Shown in pieces: positions 39,290 to 47,733 of a stretch of DNA of 64,000 nt. The DNA lies in assembly GCF_004000945.1 (NCBI RefSeq), contig NZ_BIMF01000004.1, positions 1 through 64,000 of the forward strand, given 5' to 3'. The DNA comes from Paenibacillus lautus NBRC 15380 (GTDB lineage: Bacteria; Bacillota; Bacilli; Paenibacillales; Paenibacillaceae). The notes under the pieces are model-generated. The model was not told the DNA's origin and ran no database searches. It was given only the letters and a program-made list of their open reading frames with translations. Made by a program: the position numbers and the translations under genes. Within the stretch, counting starts at the first letter, position 1, and each line of letters starts with the position of its first letter.

Positions 39290-39784
39290 CTATTCCCGCA
39301 GCAGCCGGTTTACCGTTTCTCTCCTCACGCCGATCAACTGTCCGATCTCTTCCTGAGTCAGATACTCGGTCAAGTGTATTCCCTGTGAATACTCATCCAG
39401 CCACCGGATCAGCAGTTCAAGCCGCTCCGCAGGTCCTCCCACCGTCAAGTGATCCAGCCTCATCTGCATGAATCGCACTTTTTCCTGCAGCAATCTGGCA
39501 ACCTCGAGCGGTTTCTGCGGATCCTCCGCGAGTTGGCGGTACCACGCTTCAGCCGATATGACCTCCACTTCGCTCTGGATCAGAGCGATCGCCGTTCCAT
39601 GTGTCTCCTTCGGGCTGATCAGCGAATGGTGGGGCACCGTTTCACCGGGATATAAAATATTGAAAAGCACTATGTTGCCGTTCGGATGGAGACGGGTCAC
39701 CTTGAACAATCCGCTCCGGATGTGATATAGATGGTCCCCGCTATCCCCTTGCCTGAATAATATTTCGCCTTTATGTAGAATCAT
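39290..39784 (-). CDS. Short Crp/Fnr-family regulator
   Basis: A 164-aa regulator. The sensing barrel (about 1-90; GEILFRQGDSGDHLYHIRSGLFKV) starts almost at the first residue, and the HTH (LTQEEIGQLIGVRRETVNRLLRE) is the C-terminus. No Cys cluster, so not an oxygen sensor of the Fnr kind. AGGAGG precedes ATG 39784, so the short N-terminus is real. It is convergent with hmp and may control the following divergent genes or the anaerobic block; no site evidence was found. Confidence 0.88.
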   Translation of the reverse strand: MILHKGEILFRQGDSGDHLYHIRSGLFKVTRLHPNGNIVLFNILYPGETVPHHSLISPKETHGTAIALIQSEVEVISAEAWYRQLAEDPQKPLEVARLLQEKVRFMQMRLDHLTVGGPAERLELLIRWLDEYSQGIHLTEYLTQEEIGQLIGVRRETVNRLLRE

Positions 39785-39921
39785 GAATGAATCGCCTCCT
39801 GATGAATGCAGTTATCAGGAGTGTAAACGATATGCCGCCACGAATCCACTGGGGTCCATAATCAATTGCCAGAATTTAATGGTTGCACGCCGCATATTGT
39901 TGGCATACCATGTGTATGATA

Positions 39922-39933
39922 GAACATACGTTC
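39922..39933 (+). promoter_or_regulatory. Probable LexA (SOS) box
   Basis: GAAC-ATAC-GTTC matches the Gram-positive LexA consensus core (CGAAC-N4-GTTCG) and sits right after a TATGAT -10 candidate (39915-39920), where LexA would block transcription. Confidence 0.55.
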
Positions 39934-39966
39934 CTATATTTATTTATGTCTGAGGATGTGTCTCTT

Positions 39967-40353
39967 ATGATGAAGCCTTCCACTCCTCCTCCGCCTTCAC
40001 CAGAAGACGAAGCCCTGATCCGAGATTACCTGCTGCATCACATCATCCAGTCTGCACTCGAGCGGGATATTCGAATTCTCAAGACCCTTAAACTCAAAAC
40101 GGCTGACCTCTATATCTTAAATCTGCAGCTTATTAAAAAAGGAAATTCGGATCATGCCTGGTTCATACAACAACAGATGAGAAAGCGCGGCATCCGGATT
40201 CATAGCCAGAACCGCACAGCCAAGGAAGGGCTGCAGGTTCAGTATTTGTGCCGCGGATATGAAGGCAGCCTGCTCTGCGAATGGCACTCCCTCAAGGAAG
40301 AGATAAAGGATCGGCTCGTTTCGTATCTTGGCACGAATTTAGCGGCATACTAG
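39967..40353 (+). CDS. Hypothetical protein, possibly SOS-controlled
   Basis: A 128-aa protein starting with a Pro-rich MMKPSTPPPPSPEDEA, then helix-rich hydrophilic sequence (DYLLHHIIQSALERDIRILKTLKLKTADLYILNLQLIKKGNSDHAWFIQQQMRKRGI). No TM or known motif. ATG 39967 follows GAGGA at about 10 bases. It precedes the YhgE/Pip gene by 29 bases and may be co-transcribed. A LexA-like box is upstream. Confidence 0.7.
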   Translation: MMKPSTPPPPSPEDEALIRDYLLHHIIQSALERDIRILKTLKLKTADLYILNLQLIKKGNSDHAWFIQQQMRKRGIRIHSQNRTAKEGLQVQYLCRGYEGSLLCEWHSLKEEIKDRLVSYLGTNLAAY

Positions 40354-40382
40354 CACCGACTACGTACAAGACAGGAGCGCTC

Positions 40383-42530
40383 ATGAAGAATATCTTCCAC
40401 ATATATTCTGCCGATATCCATAGAATCATCCGTAATTGGGCTGCAGGCGTCATCATAGCCGGGCTTGCCGTTCTTCCTTCTCTGTATGCCTGGTTTAACA
40501 TTGAGGCTTCTTGGGATCCCTACGGCCAGACCTCCGGTGTATCCATTGCCGTTGCCAACCTGGATAAAGGGACCACTCTTCGCGACCAGCCCATTAATCT
40601 GGGAAAAGAAATCGTGGAGTCCCTCCATCACAATGAGAAGCTGGGATGGCGGTTTACGGATGATAGCGAGAACGCCATTCAAGGTGTACGGCGCGGCGAT
40701 GATTATGCCGCCATCATTATTCCGGAGAACTTCTCTGCCCGGATCGGCACCGTGCTGACCAATGAGCCTGTCAAAGCTCAGATCCTCTATTATACCAACG
40801 AGAAAATCAACGCCATTTCTCCCAAGGTGACGGCCCAGGGCGCATCCGGTGTCGTGGAGGAAATCAGCAAAAATTTCATCAAAACCGCCAACGGCACCAT
40901 CTTCGAAATTTTCAACACGCTCGGGATTGAGATCGAGAATCAGCTCCCGACAATCAATAAAGTACGAAGTCTTCTGTTCCGGCTCGAAAAAAGCTTTCCG
41001 GAGCTCAATGAAGCGGTGGGCACAGCCGCTAAGGATATTCAGCTGGCCAACCGATTGGTCCAGCAGGCCGACACCGCCCTGCCTCGCCTTGAAGGGATTG
41101 CTACGGACGGCAAGACCATGGCCGGTGCGCTGGCAGAGTTCGCGAATCAGGCCGCGGGTGCCTCGAAATCGCTGGAGCCTGCTCTGCGTCAGGACTTGGA
41201 GGTACTGGCTGCAACCACCGGAGCGCTCTCGCAAGTGCTGGACGCTCTAGGGCAAGCCGACATGGACCCGAAGGAGCTTGCCAGCCGCCTGAACGCTGCC
41301 CAGGAACGTGCAGAGACAGCAGCGCAAGCCGCGGCCCGGCTGGGTCAATTGTTCAAGCGGCTGGGCTCGATCTCCCCGGCGGCAGCTTCCGGGGCGGCCA
41401 AGCTCGAGGACATTGCAGCACGCTGGACCTCAGCTCAAGCCGTGCTCCAAACCATAGCCCAAGCCGTGGAACGGGGAGAAGAAGCACCTGCGGATTCAAT
41501 CGATAAGCTGAAGAAGCTGAACGATGACATTACGGGACTAACCAATACGCTGTTAAGCCGCTACGATACGGAGATCGGTCCAGCGATCAGCAAAGCCTTT
41601 ACCAAGGGCGCAGGCACGGCCAAGCGTGTTCAGCAGGAGCTGACCCAGGCGCTTGCCGCAGTTCCCGACATTCAGCGTTTGCTCAAAGATGCCCGGAAAG
41701 GGCTCAAAGTAGGGGGCGAAGAAGTGCAGCTTGCCCAAAGCCGTCTGCCGGAAGCCGAGCTACGAATTACGCAGCTGGCTAATCGGCTGCGTGAGATGGA
41801 AGCTGAAGGGGATATCCAAGAGGTTATCGATTTGCTTCAAAACAATTTTGAGCTCGAAAGCCAGTTTTTTGCCGAGCCTGTTACGCTGGAAGAGAATCGC
41901 CTGTATCCAATCCCAAACTATGGCTCCGCCATGTCTCCTTTCTTCACGACCTTATCCTTGTGGGTAGGCGCCCTGCTGCTCGTTTCCCTGCTCTCCGTCG
42001 AGGTTCATGATGAAGAGAGAAGCTTCCGCAGCATCGAGGTTTACTTCGGACGCTATTTAACATTTCTGACCATTGCGCTGTTCCAAGCGCTATTCGTCAC
42101 CCTGGGTGATATCTATTTGCTGCGGACCTATGTAGTGAATCCGGGCTGGTTCATCCTGTTTGCACTGCTGATCAGCTCCATCTTCATGCTGATTGTATAT
42201 ACGCTGGTGTCCGTGTTCGGCAATGTCGGAAAAGCGATGGCCATCGTACTTCTCGTGCTGCAGCTTGCAGGCGCGGGCGGAACGTTCCCGATCCAGATGA
42301 CGCCGCCGTTCTTCCAGGCATTGCATCCGTATCTGCCATTCACCTACGCCATTAGCATGATGCGGGAAGCCGTTGGCGGCATTCTATGGGATATTGTCAT
42401 CCGGGATGTCCTGTTCATGCTGATCTTCGCGGCAATTGCGCTGATGATCGGGATTGCGCTCAAGAAGCCGATCAACCGGGCCAGCGGCGGACTTGTCCGC
42501 AAAGCGAAAGCCTCGAAGCTCATCCATTAA
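40383..42530 (+). CDS. YhgE/Pip-family membrane protein
   Basis: A 715-aa protein with one TM near the N-terminus (about 18-38), a long extracytoplasmic helical region (about 40-520; Ala/Gln/Glu-rich, coiled-coil-like) and about six C-terminal TM helices (ABC-2 type). N-terminal motif PSLYAWFNIEASWDPYG and ANLDKGTTLRDQPINLG are typical of YhgE/Pip proteins, named from a lactococcal phage receptor. They are often linked to type VII secretion or export, but the role is not settled. ATG 40383 follows AGGAG. Confidence 0.92.
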   Translation: MKNIFHIYSADIHRIIRNWAAGVIIAGLAVLPSLYAWFNIEASWDPYGQTSGVSIAVANLDKGTTLRDQPINLGKEIVESLHHNEKLGWRFTDDSENAIQGVRRGDDYAAIIIPENFSARIGTVLTNEPVKAQILYYTNEKINAISPKVTAQGASGVVEEISKNFIKTANGTIFEIFNTLGIEIENQLPTINKVRSLLFRLEKSFPELNEAVGTAAKDIQLANRLVQQADTALPRLEGIATDGKTMAGALAEFANQAAGASKSLEPALRQDLEVLAATTGALSQVLDALGQADMDPKELASRLNAAQERAETAAQAAARLGQLFKRLGSISPAAASGAAKLEDIAARWTSAQAVLQTIAQAVERGEEAPADSIDKLKKLNDDITGLTNTLLSRYDTEIGPAISKAFTKGAGTAKRVQQELTQALAAVPDIQRLLKDARKGLKVGGEEVQLAQSRLPEAELRITQLANRLREMEAEGDIQEVIDLLQNNFELESQFFAEPVTLEENRLYPIPNYGSAMSPFFTTLSLWVGALLLVSLLSVEVHDEERSFRSIEVYFGRYLTFLTIALFQALFVTLGDIYLLRTYVVNPGWFILFALLISSIFMLIVYTLVSVFGNVGKAMAIVLLVLQLAGAGGTFPIQMTPPFFQALHPYLPFTYAISMMREAVGGILWDIVIRDVLFMLIFAAIALMIGIALKKPINRASGGLVRKAKASKLIH

Positions 42531-42587
42531 TCCACCCCTTTTCGCATAGAAAGACGGCTTGGCTGCAACATGAGTCATACCTTACGC

Positions 42588-42637
42588 AAAAGGACACCCC
42601 AACCGGCTTCTTAGAGCCGTGGGATGTCCTTTTTTTC
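42588..42637. terminator. Bidirectional terminator
   Basis: AAAAGGACA...TGTCCTTTT stem with inner CGGCT/AGCCG pairing; seven U residues on the plus strand and four on the minus. Separates YhgE from the convergent GH18 gene. Confidence 0.9.
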
Positions 42638-42646
42638 GTAAAAGAT

Positions 42647-43735
42647 TCACTCATGTTGGGATTGCTGATGATATTCCTTCAACTGTTTCAACGTATCCTC
42701 TTCCATATCCCCAAGCCGCCAGATCGCAATCTTCGAAATACCCGAGTCTCTCGCCGCATCCACCCAGCCGGCAATGGTCATTCCATCCGCATACCACACG
42801 GTATGGCCGATGCCTTGGTCGTCCGTATATTCAAAATACAGGGCACCGCTTGACGGATCCCGTCTCGGATCGTCCGAGATGGCATGCGCCAGCTCCACCG
42901 CACGCTTTTCCGTTAAAGAGACCACCTTGCCGTTCTTGGCCCAGTCAAACCCGCCAACCGACAGCGCAATGGCATGGTCTCCCGGGATCCCGTGCAGTTT
43001 GTCCGCCAACTTCCTTATCATGGCGTGATCCGCCTTTGGACCCGGTCCGCTATGCCCTCCGTACAAGTTATATGCCATCAGGACATAATCCGGACCTTCC
43101 GGCAGCAGGTCAAAGGATGATTGGCTGATCCCCGGCTCCAGCACGATTCGAAGAGAGAAACCCTCCGCTTGCAAACGTTCATACAGCTCCTCGTACAGAG
43201 CCGAAAGATTCGCCCAATCTTCCTTGCGTACCTTCTCGTAATCCAGTTCCACACCGCTAAAGCCATGCTGGGATACCACAGCCAGAATGTGCCCGATATG
43301 CAGACTGGGGCTTTCCGGAGTTGCCACGATCCGTGAGATGAGGGCAGGATCCTTCTGGTCTGCCGTCCCATCGGTATCGAAACGATCGTTTACGATGGTC
43401 AGGACACGGCGAAGCTGCTCCCCCTTCCGGGAATTCTCCAGAAACTCAGGCAGTCCCTCCCGAAAATCCGAGGTAAAATGGAGTTCGTCTTTAGGATTGA
43501 AGTAAGCTGCAAAAAAATGGATTTCTTCAAGCTCACTACCGAGCTGCTTCAGATCCGTTATGCCCGTTTTCCACTGCCAGTCCGTAATCCAGGCAGACAG
43601 CTTCACTTCCGTTTGCGTTAACTGAGCCTGCAGTGCTTTCTCCTGCTCTCCGGTATGCAGCCACCAGAAAGAGACAGCAGCACACAAAGCCATCAATACC
43701 ACAGCTCCTGTCCATTTCCTTCTGCGATTCTTCAT
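42647..43735 (-). CDS. Membrane-anchored GH18-family protein
   Basis: A 362-aa protein with an N-terminal anchor (about 8-26) and a GH18 TIM barrel. The catalytic motif appears as FSGVELDYE (about 160-168), with Glu as acid/base and Asp before it. YNLYGGHSGPGPKADH and the final AIWRLGDMEED are also GH18-like. Such enzymes (YaaH/YdhD type) hydrolyse peptidoglycan or chitin-like glycans during sporulation or wall growth. It follows a 73-aa hypothetical gene in an apparent operon (29-base gap). Confidence 0.85.
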   Translation of the reverse strand: MKNRRRKWTGAVVLMALCAAVSFWWLHTGEQEKALQAQLTQTEVKLSAWITDWQWKTGITDLKQLGSELEEIHFFAAYFNPKDELHFTSDFREGLPEFLENSRKGEQLRRVLTIVNDRFDTDGTADQKDPALISRIVATPESPSLHIGHILAVVSQHGFSGVELDYEKVRKEDWANLSALYEELYERLQAEGFSLRIVLEPGISQSSFDLLPEGPDYVLMAYNLYGGHSGPGPKADHAMIRKLADKLHGIPGDHAIALSVGGFDWAKNGKVVSLTEKRAVELAHAISDDPRRDPSSGALYFEYTDDQGIGHTVWYADGMTIAGWVDAARDSGISKIAIWRLGDMEEDTLKQLKEYHQQSQHE

Positions 43736-43764
43736 TGTTGTTCACGTCCTACGCCATCCGAATA

Positions 43765-43986
43765 TTAAAAAGTTTCCACAGCCCAGTCAACCGCCCGGCT
43801 CATGCTTCTCTGCACGCCTGTCAGGACACCGTTCAGTCCGGACGGCTTGTTCGTAAACAGCAGCTTCCGATCACCGCCCGCAGGCTCGAATGCAATCGTG
43901 ACATCTTCAAAAATAGCGTCGTAAATATCATCTTTCTCATTCTGCTCGTGATATTGCGATTCAAACGCCACGCCCTCTCTATTCAT
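43765..43986 (-). CDS. Small hypothetical protein
   Basis: A 73-aa soluble protein starting MNREGVAFESQYHEQNEKDDIYDAIFEDVT, with GDRKLLFTNKPSGLNG in the middle. No motif recognised. ATG 43986 has AAAAGGAG 8 bases upstream. It lies 29 bases before the GH18 gene, on the same strand. Confidence 0.65.
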   Translation of the reverse strand: MNREGVAFESQYHEQNEKDDIYDAIFEDVTIAFEPAGGDRKLLFTNKPSGLNGVLTGVQRSMSRAVDWAVETF

Positions 43987-44280
43987 CTGGATACTCCTTT
44001 TAAATTTCAAACAGGGTTTTTATTAAAGCCCTTCCTGAATAAACCAATAAAATATAACACCAACCTATTATAATTGCTATAGCATTTTGGAAGAATTCAT
44101 AGATTTTCAACTTTTTCAAAACTTTCAATTACAAATAAGGGACCCCGGTCGTCCAGCTTATGTAATCCGTTGCCCCATTGCTCTTACTCCCTGCCGCTCG
44201 ATGTTCACATTATAGAATTCAGTTCTATACAATTTCTAAACAATTCCGATTCAACCGGGGCCTCCCCCCCTGTCAGACAA
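43987..44280. other. Gene-free stretch 43987-44400
   Basis: Contains a TATAAT-type -10 near 44067-44072 (minus strand) for the small hypothetical gene and an orphan dyad TATAGAA-TTCAG-TTCTATA at 44211-44229. No coding potential seen. The rest of the gap holds the next terminator. Confidence 0.5.
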
Positions 44281-44319
44281 AAAAAACACCTCCGAAAGTC
44301 TCTTAAGACCTTCGAAGGT
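44281..44319 (-). terminator. Terminator of exopolysaccharide operon
   Basis: ACCTTCGAAGGTCTTAAG and its near-complement form a long stem (with mismatches), followed by eight U residues on the minus strand, about 80 bases beyond the last gene. Confidence 0.85.
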
Positions 44320-44400
44320 ACGTTGAATTGTGAATGATTCATGTTGTTGTTCATGTTGTTACCATATTAACCGGAAATCATAATTAAACCTTATGGTAAA

Positions 44401-45327
44401 TCAAGGCTCTTCCCCAGCCATCGCGGTTCGTTTGTGAACCCAGGCCTGGTAGTGATGGACGGCCATTCCCGCAAAGGAAGAATGATCGCTGCCAAGTTTG
44501 GCGGCACGCAGGGCTTCGTCCTCCATCTCCTGTTCGCTCTTGGCAAAGAAGGTCAGATGCTCGCCTTCCTCCGTATCCCCGAGCTCCATGCCGATCCAGA
44601 CGGACTTGCCGAGTTCATCCGCCTGTTCCAGCTCTTCCTTGGACAATTCATACATCTGCTCCCCGCTGTCCCGGTATGCCATAACGGCAATCGCGTCCGT
44701 GTTCTGGATCATCCAGCGGCTGAACGAGTCGGCATCCGCGCTTCGCGGTCCAGGGACCTTGTCAAGCCAGAATGGTACCGCGGCACTGAACAATAGCCCC
44801 TGACGCTTAGCCTCCTGCACCCAAACCTCCATGTTCGCGCTCCATTCTTCCACCACCTGTGCCTGTTCGCGGCCCCATCTTCGAAGCACATAGGGCTCGA
44901 CATCAAACTGCACGCCCTCGAATTTCTCCTCCGGCGCAGCCGTACGATTGTACGTTTCCAGCCAGGTCAGCAGCTCCATCCCTTTTCGCCGGCCTTCCTC
45001 AAAAGCCCAATCCGGCTGACCGTTCAAGGCGTGAACGCTGATGCCCTGCTGATGTGCAGCAGCTACAAAATGGCGGTACTCCTCGTCCGTAACCTCTTGT
45101 TGAATCTGCAAAAAGATCGTTGTAATGCCTTCCCTGCCGCTAAAGGCCACAATCTCCTCCGTTTCACTCCGGATCAGACTTGCATCCCACAGCCATGTAG
45201 CCTTGTTCTGATTCACCTTGCCTGACGGGAGAAGAAGAAGGATCAGCAGCAAAAGACAGATGCCGGCAACCAGGATGATCCACTTCGCTTTTGCATGTAT
45301 AGGCCTCATTCTTCTCGTCCATTTCAT
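44401..45327 (-). CDS. Membrane-anchored TIM-barrel protein of the exopolysaccharide locus
   Basis: A 308-aa protein with an N-terminal anchor (about 15-34, LVAGICLLLLILLLLP) and an extracytoplasmic domain that looks like a glycosidase TIM barrel (TTIFLQIQQ, FEGVQFDVEPYVLRRWG with candidate catalytic Asp/Glu, TDAIAVMAYRDSGEQMYE). No family can be named. Its ATG overlaps the stop of the nucleotide-sugar dehydrogenase. It may trim or bind the exported polymer. Confidence 0.7.
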   Translation of the reverse strand: MKWTRRMRPIHAKAKWIILVAGICLLLLILLLLPSGKVNQNKATWLWDASLIRSETEEIVAFSGREGITTIFLQIQQEVTDEEYRHFVAAAHQQGISVHALNGQPDWAFEEGRRKGMELLTWLETYNRTAAPEEKFEGVQFDVEPYVLRRWGREQAQVVEEWSANMEVWVQEAKRQGLLFSAAVPFWLDKVPGPRSADADSFSRWMIQNTDAIAVMAYRDSGEQMYELSKEELEQADELGKSVWIGMELGDTEEGEHLTFFAKSEQEMEDEALRAAKLGSDHSSFAGMAVHHYQAWVHKRTAMAGEEP

Positions 45328-46688
45328 CAGATCAAGACAGCCTCACCAGGCTCAGCTACATGCTGAACGGAATGGCCGATCTTGTAGATATGAGGCTCGG
45401 CGAACGCTTTAAACGCATTTCGTGTATCTAAGATCGGCACGCCGGTGGAAGCGATCGAATGATAATCCAGATTGCTGTGGTTTGTAATGAGGACGATGCA
45501 ATCGTAACGGCTGAATTTCGCAAGATCATACTCCACGCTGTGAATCGTCTTGCCTTGCTTATCCACAAAACTGTGGGCATACGGATCGTAATAATCCACA
45601 TAGGCGCCATTTTCCTTGAACTGTTCGTATACTTCAAGTCCCGGAGATTCACGCAGATCGCTGATGTCCGGTTTGTAAGCCATGCCTAACAGCAGGATAC
45701 TGGAGCGCTTGATCGATTTGGCATATTCATTCAGAATCGTAGCCGTCTTGTTGATCACGTAGTAAGGCATATTATCGTTGGTGGACTGTGCCAGCTCAAT
45801 GAATTTGCTGTAAAAGCGGAAGCCCTTGGCCTTCCAGGACAGGTACATGGGATCCAGCGGAATGCAATGGCCGCCGATGCCCGGTCCCGGATAGAATGGC
45901 ATGAATCCGAACGGCTTGGTTGCCGCTGCATTGATCACTTCCCATACATCAATGCCCATGCGGTCGCACATCATGGCCATCTCGTTGACAAAGGCAATAT
46001 TCACGCTGCGGAACGTATTCTCCAGCAGCTTGGACATTTCCGCCACTTTCGGGTTGCTAACGGGTACAACCGTCTCAACGTACTGCTTGTACAACGCTTC
46101 ACCCAGCTTTAAGCAGGCGTCCGTCGTTCCTCCGATGACCTTCGGCGTATTTCGTGTATTGAACCGGCTGTTGGATGGATCGACCCGTTCCGGCGAGAAG
46201 CACAGATAGAAGTTTTGGCCAACCTTATAACCGAGCTTCTCAATCGGCTGTTGAATCAGTTCCTCCGTGGTTCCCGGATAAGTCGTGCTCTCCAGCGTAA
46301 TTAACAGATTAGGCTTCATAAAGCGTTTGAGCTGATCGACTACCATTGTAATGTAGGAAGTATCCGGGTCCTGGTTCTCGCTGAGCGGCGTCGGCACGCA
46401 GATGCTGACCGCGTCAATCACAGCAATCATGCTGTAATCCGTTGTCGGCTTAAAGCGTCCAGTCTCCATGCATGCCGCAAGCTCTTCGGACGAGATGTCC
46501 GTAATATAGGACTCGCCGCGGTAAATGCGGTCAATTTTATCAGAATCCAGATCGATACCGATGACCGTGAATCCCTGTCTTACCATTTCCACAGCCAGCG
46601 GCAATCCTACATAGCCCAGTCCCACAACACCCAGAACGGCTTTCTTATTCTCAATGGCACTCAATAACGTTTCATATTCCTCATTCAC
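45327..46688 (-). CDS. Nucleotide-sugar (UDP-sugar) 6-dehydrogenase
   Basis: A 453-aa NAD-dependent enzyme making a nucleotide-sugar uronic acid. Rossmann start VVGLGYVGLPLAVEM (about 20-34), LESTTYPGTTEE, and the catalytic Cys in PGPGIGGHCIPLDPMYL (about 263-279). Sequence resembles WbpA/WbpO-type UDP-GlcNAc or UDP-glucose dehydrogenases. GTG start at 46688 follows GGAGG at a long spacing. It supplies a uronic-acid donor for the GT2 synthase. Confidence 0.93.
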   Translation of the reverse strand: MNEEYETLLSAIENKKAVLGVVGLGYVGLPLAVEMVRQGFTVIGIDLDSDKIDRIYRGESYITDISSEELAACMETGRFKPTTDYSMIAVIDAVSICVPTPLSENQDPDTSYITMVVDQLKRFMKPNLLITLESTTYPGTTEELIQQPIEKLGYKVGQNFYLCFSPERVDPSNSRFNTRNTPKVIGGTTDACLKLGEALYKQYVETVVPVSNPKVAEMSKLLENTFRSVNIAFVNEMAMMCDRMGIDVWEVINAAATKPFGFMPFYPGPGIGGHCIPLDPMYLSWKAKGFRFYSKFIELAQSTNDNMPYYVINKTATILNEYAKSIKRSSILLLGMAYKPDISDLRESPGLEVYEQFKENGAYVDYYDPYAHSFVDKQGKTIHSVEYDLAKFSRYDCIVLITNHSNLDYHSIASTGVPILDTRNAFKAFAEPHIYKIGHSVQHVAEPGEAVLI

Positions 46689-46865
46689 AAGTATTCAACC
46701 TCCATCGGATGTATAGTCTATTTGTCTATTTCTTTTGCCTATTTCGCCAAAAGACAGACCTCGTTTTGTTGAAATCTCTCCTTGCGATTAAAGAACCTCT
46801 CAGCTCAACTAATCACGTATCATTCATCAATTCTCTTCAAACTAAAAGCGTTAGTAACGATGTGT

Positions 46866-47672
46866 TTAATGAAGGCAGCGGCGGATGCGGGCATCCAGTT
46901 CCACCGGCGAGAACGGTTTGGTTACGTAATCATCCACCCCGTTTTGGAAACATTGGCTGATCGTCTGCTCCACTCGTTTCTCGGTTAATACCACAATTTT
47001 GGGCGGTTCCTTCATATCCAGCTGCTGGATATGATGAATGAAAGGCAGGCCGTCGATGCCATGCAGGTTGAGCTCGGTCAGCACAAGATCCGGCTCCCAT
47101 TTCGGGATGAGATCCAGCGCCTCCAAACCGTCTACTGCTTCAAGCGTTTCATAACCTTGCATGGTCAAGCGGATCTGTAAAAACTCCCTCACCGTGGCAT
47201 CTTGATCCACGATGAGAATGCGGCTTTGACCGCTGTCTGCTTCCTCCTGCGTAAATATATGAATATCCGAAGAGGTGCTGAGCTTGGTCGCTTCTGCCAT
47301 CTGCTTCAACGTCAGCGCTGACGGCACTTCAGTAAGCGCTGCAAGCGTAATACGCGGATCTGCTTGCTCCAAACGGCCTTGCAGATGCTGCTTCAGGAGC
47401 AATGCCTGATAATGGGCGGCATCCAGCGAATATCCAGGCAAGGTAACGGCCAATACACCGGTATTGGTGTCTAGCAGTACCTCACCGTTCACGCCGGACA
47501 ACTGGTCCACAAAGCTTTGAACCTCCGCCTGCCCAGCCTCCGTCTCGGACGAATTGCCTGCACAGTACAGAAACAGCAATGCTGTTCCATGGCTATGGTT
47601 TCTCACTTCCTCCTCCAAGCGGCCGTAAAAATCAACGGCCTGCACGCGTTGCAATGTTGCGGATTGAGACAT
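46866..47672 (-). CDS. Receiver-domain protein with Glu at the phospho-acceptor position
   Basis: A 268-aa soluble protein. The C-terminal receiver domain (about 150-268) keeps the acidic pair (ILIVDQD), the Thr (VLTEKR) and Lys (DYVTKPF), but the phospho-acceptor is Glu near 200 in DLVLTELNLHGIDG instead of Asp. The N-terminal half (about 1-140) has a degenerate alpha/beta, GGDEF-like pattern (LLFLYCAG, GVLAVTLPG, ITLAALTEVP) without a catalytic motif. It may act as a phosphorylation-independent switch on polymer export. ATG 47672 was chosen over an upstream GTG. Confidence 0.85.
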   Translation of the reverse strand: MSQSATLQRVQAVDFYGRLEEEVRNHSHGTALLFLYCAGNSSETEAGQAEVQSFVDQLSGVNGEVLLDTNTGVLAVTLPGYSLDAAHYQALLLKQHLQGRLEQADPRITLAALTEVPSALTLKQMAEATKLSTSSDIHIFTQEEADSGQSRILIVDQDATVREFLQIRLTMQGYETLEAVDGLEALDLIPKWEPDLVLTELNLHGIDGLPFIHHIQQLDMKEPPKIVVLTEKRVEQTISQCFQNGVDDYVTKPFSPVELDARIRRCLH

Positions 47673-47733
47673 AACTGTAGGTCCCACCTCTCTTTATATT
47701 TTGATGCTGTTACATATGAACCGGGCCTTGAAG

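Noticed and set aside
42541..44400. CRISPR or phage-like arrays
   Set aside because: Repeated hairpins are ordinary terminators with unrelated sequences; no regular spacing.
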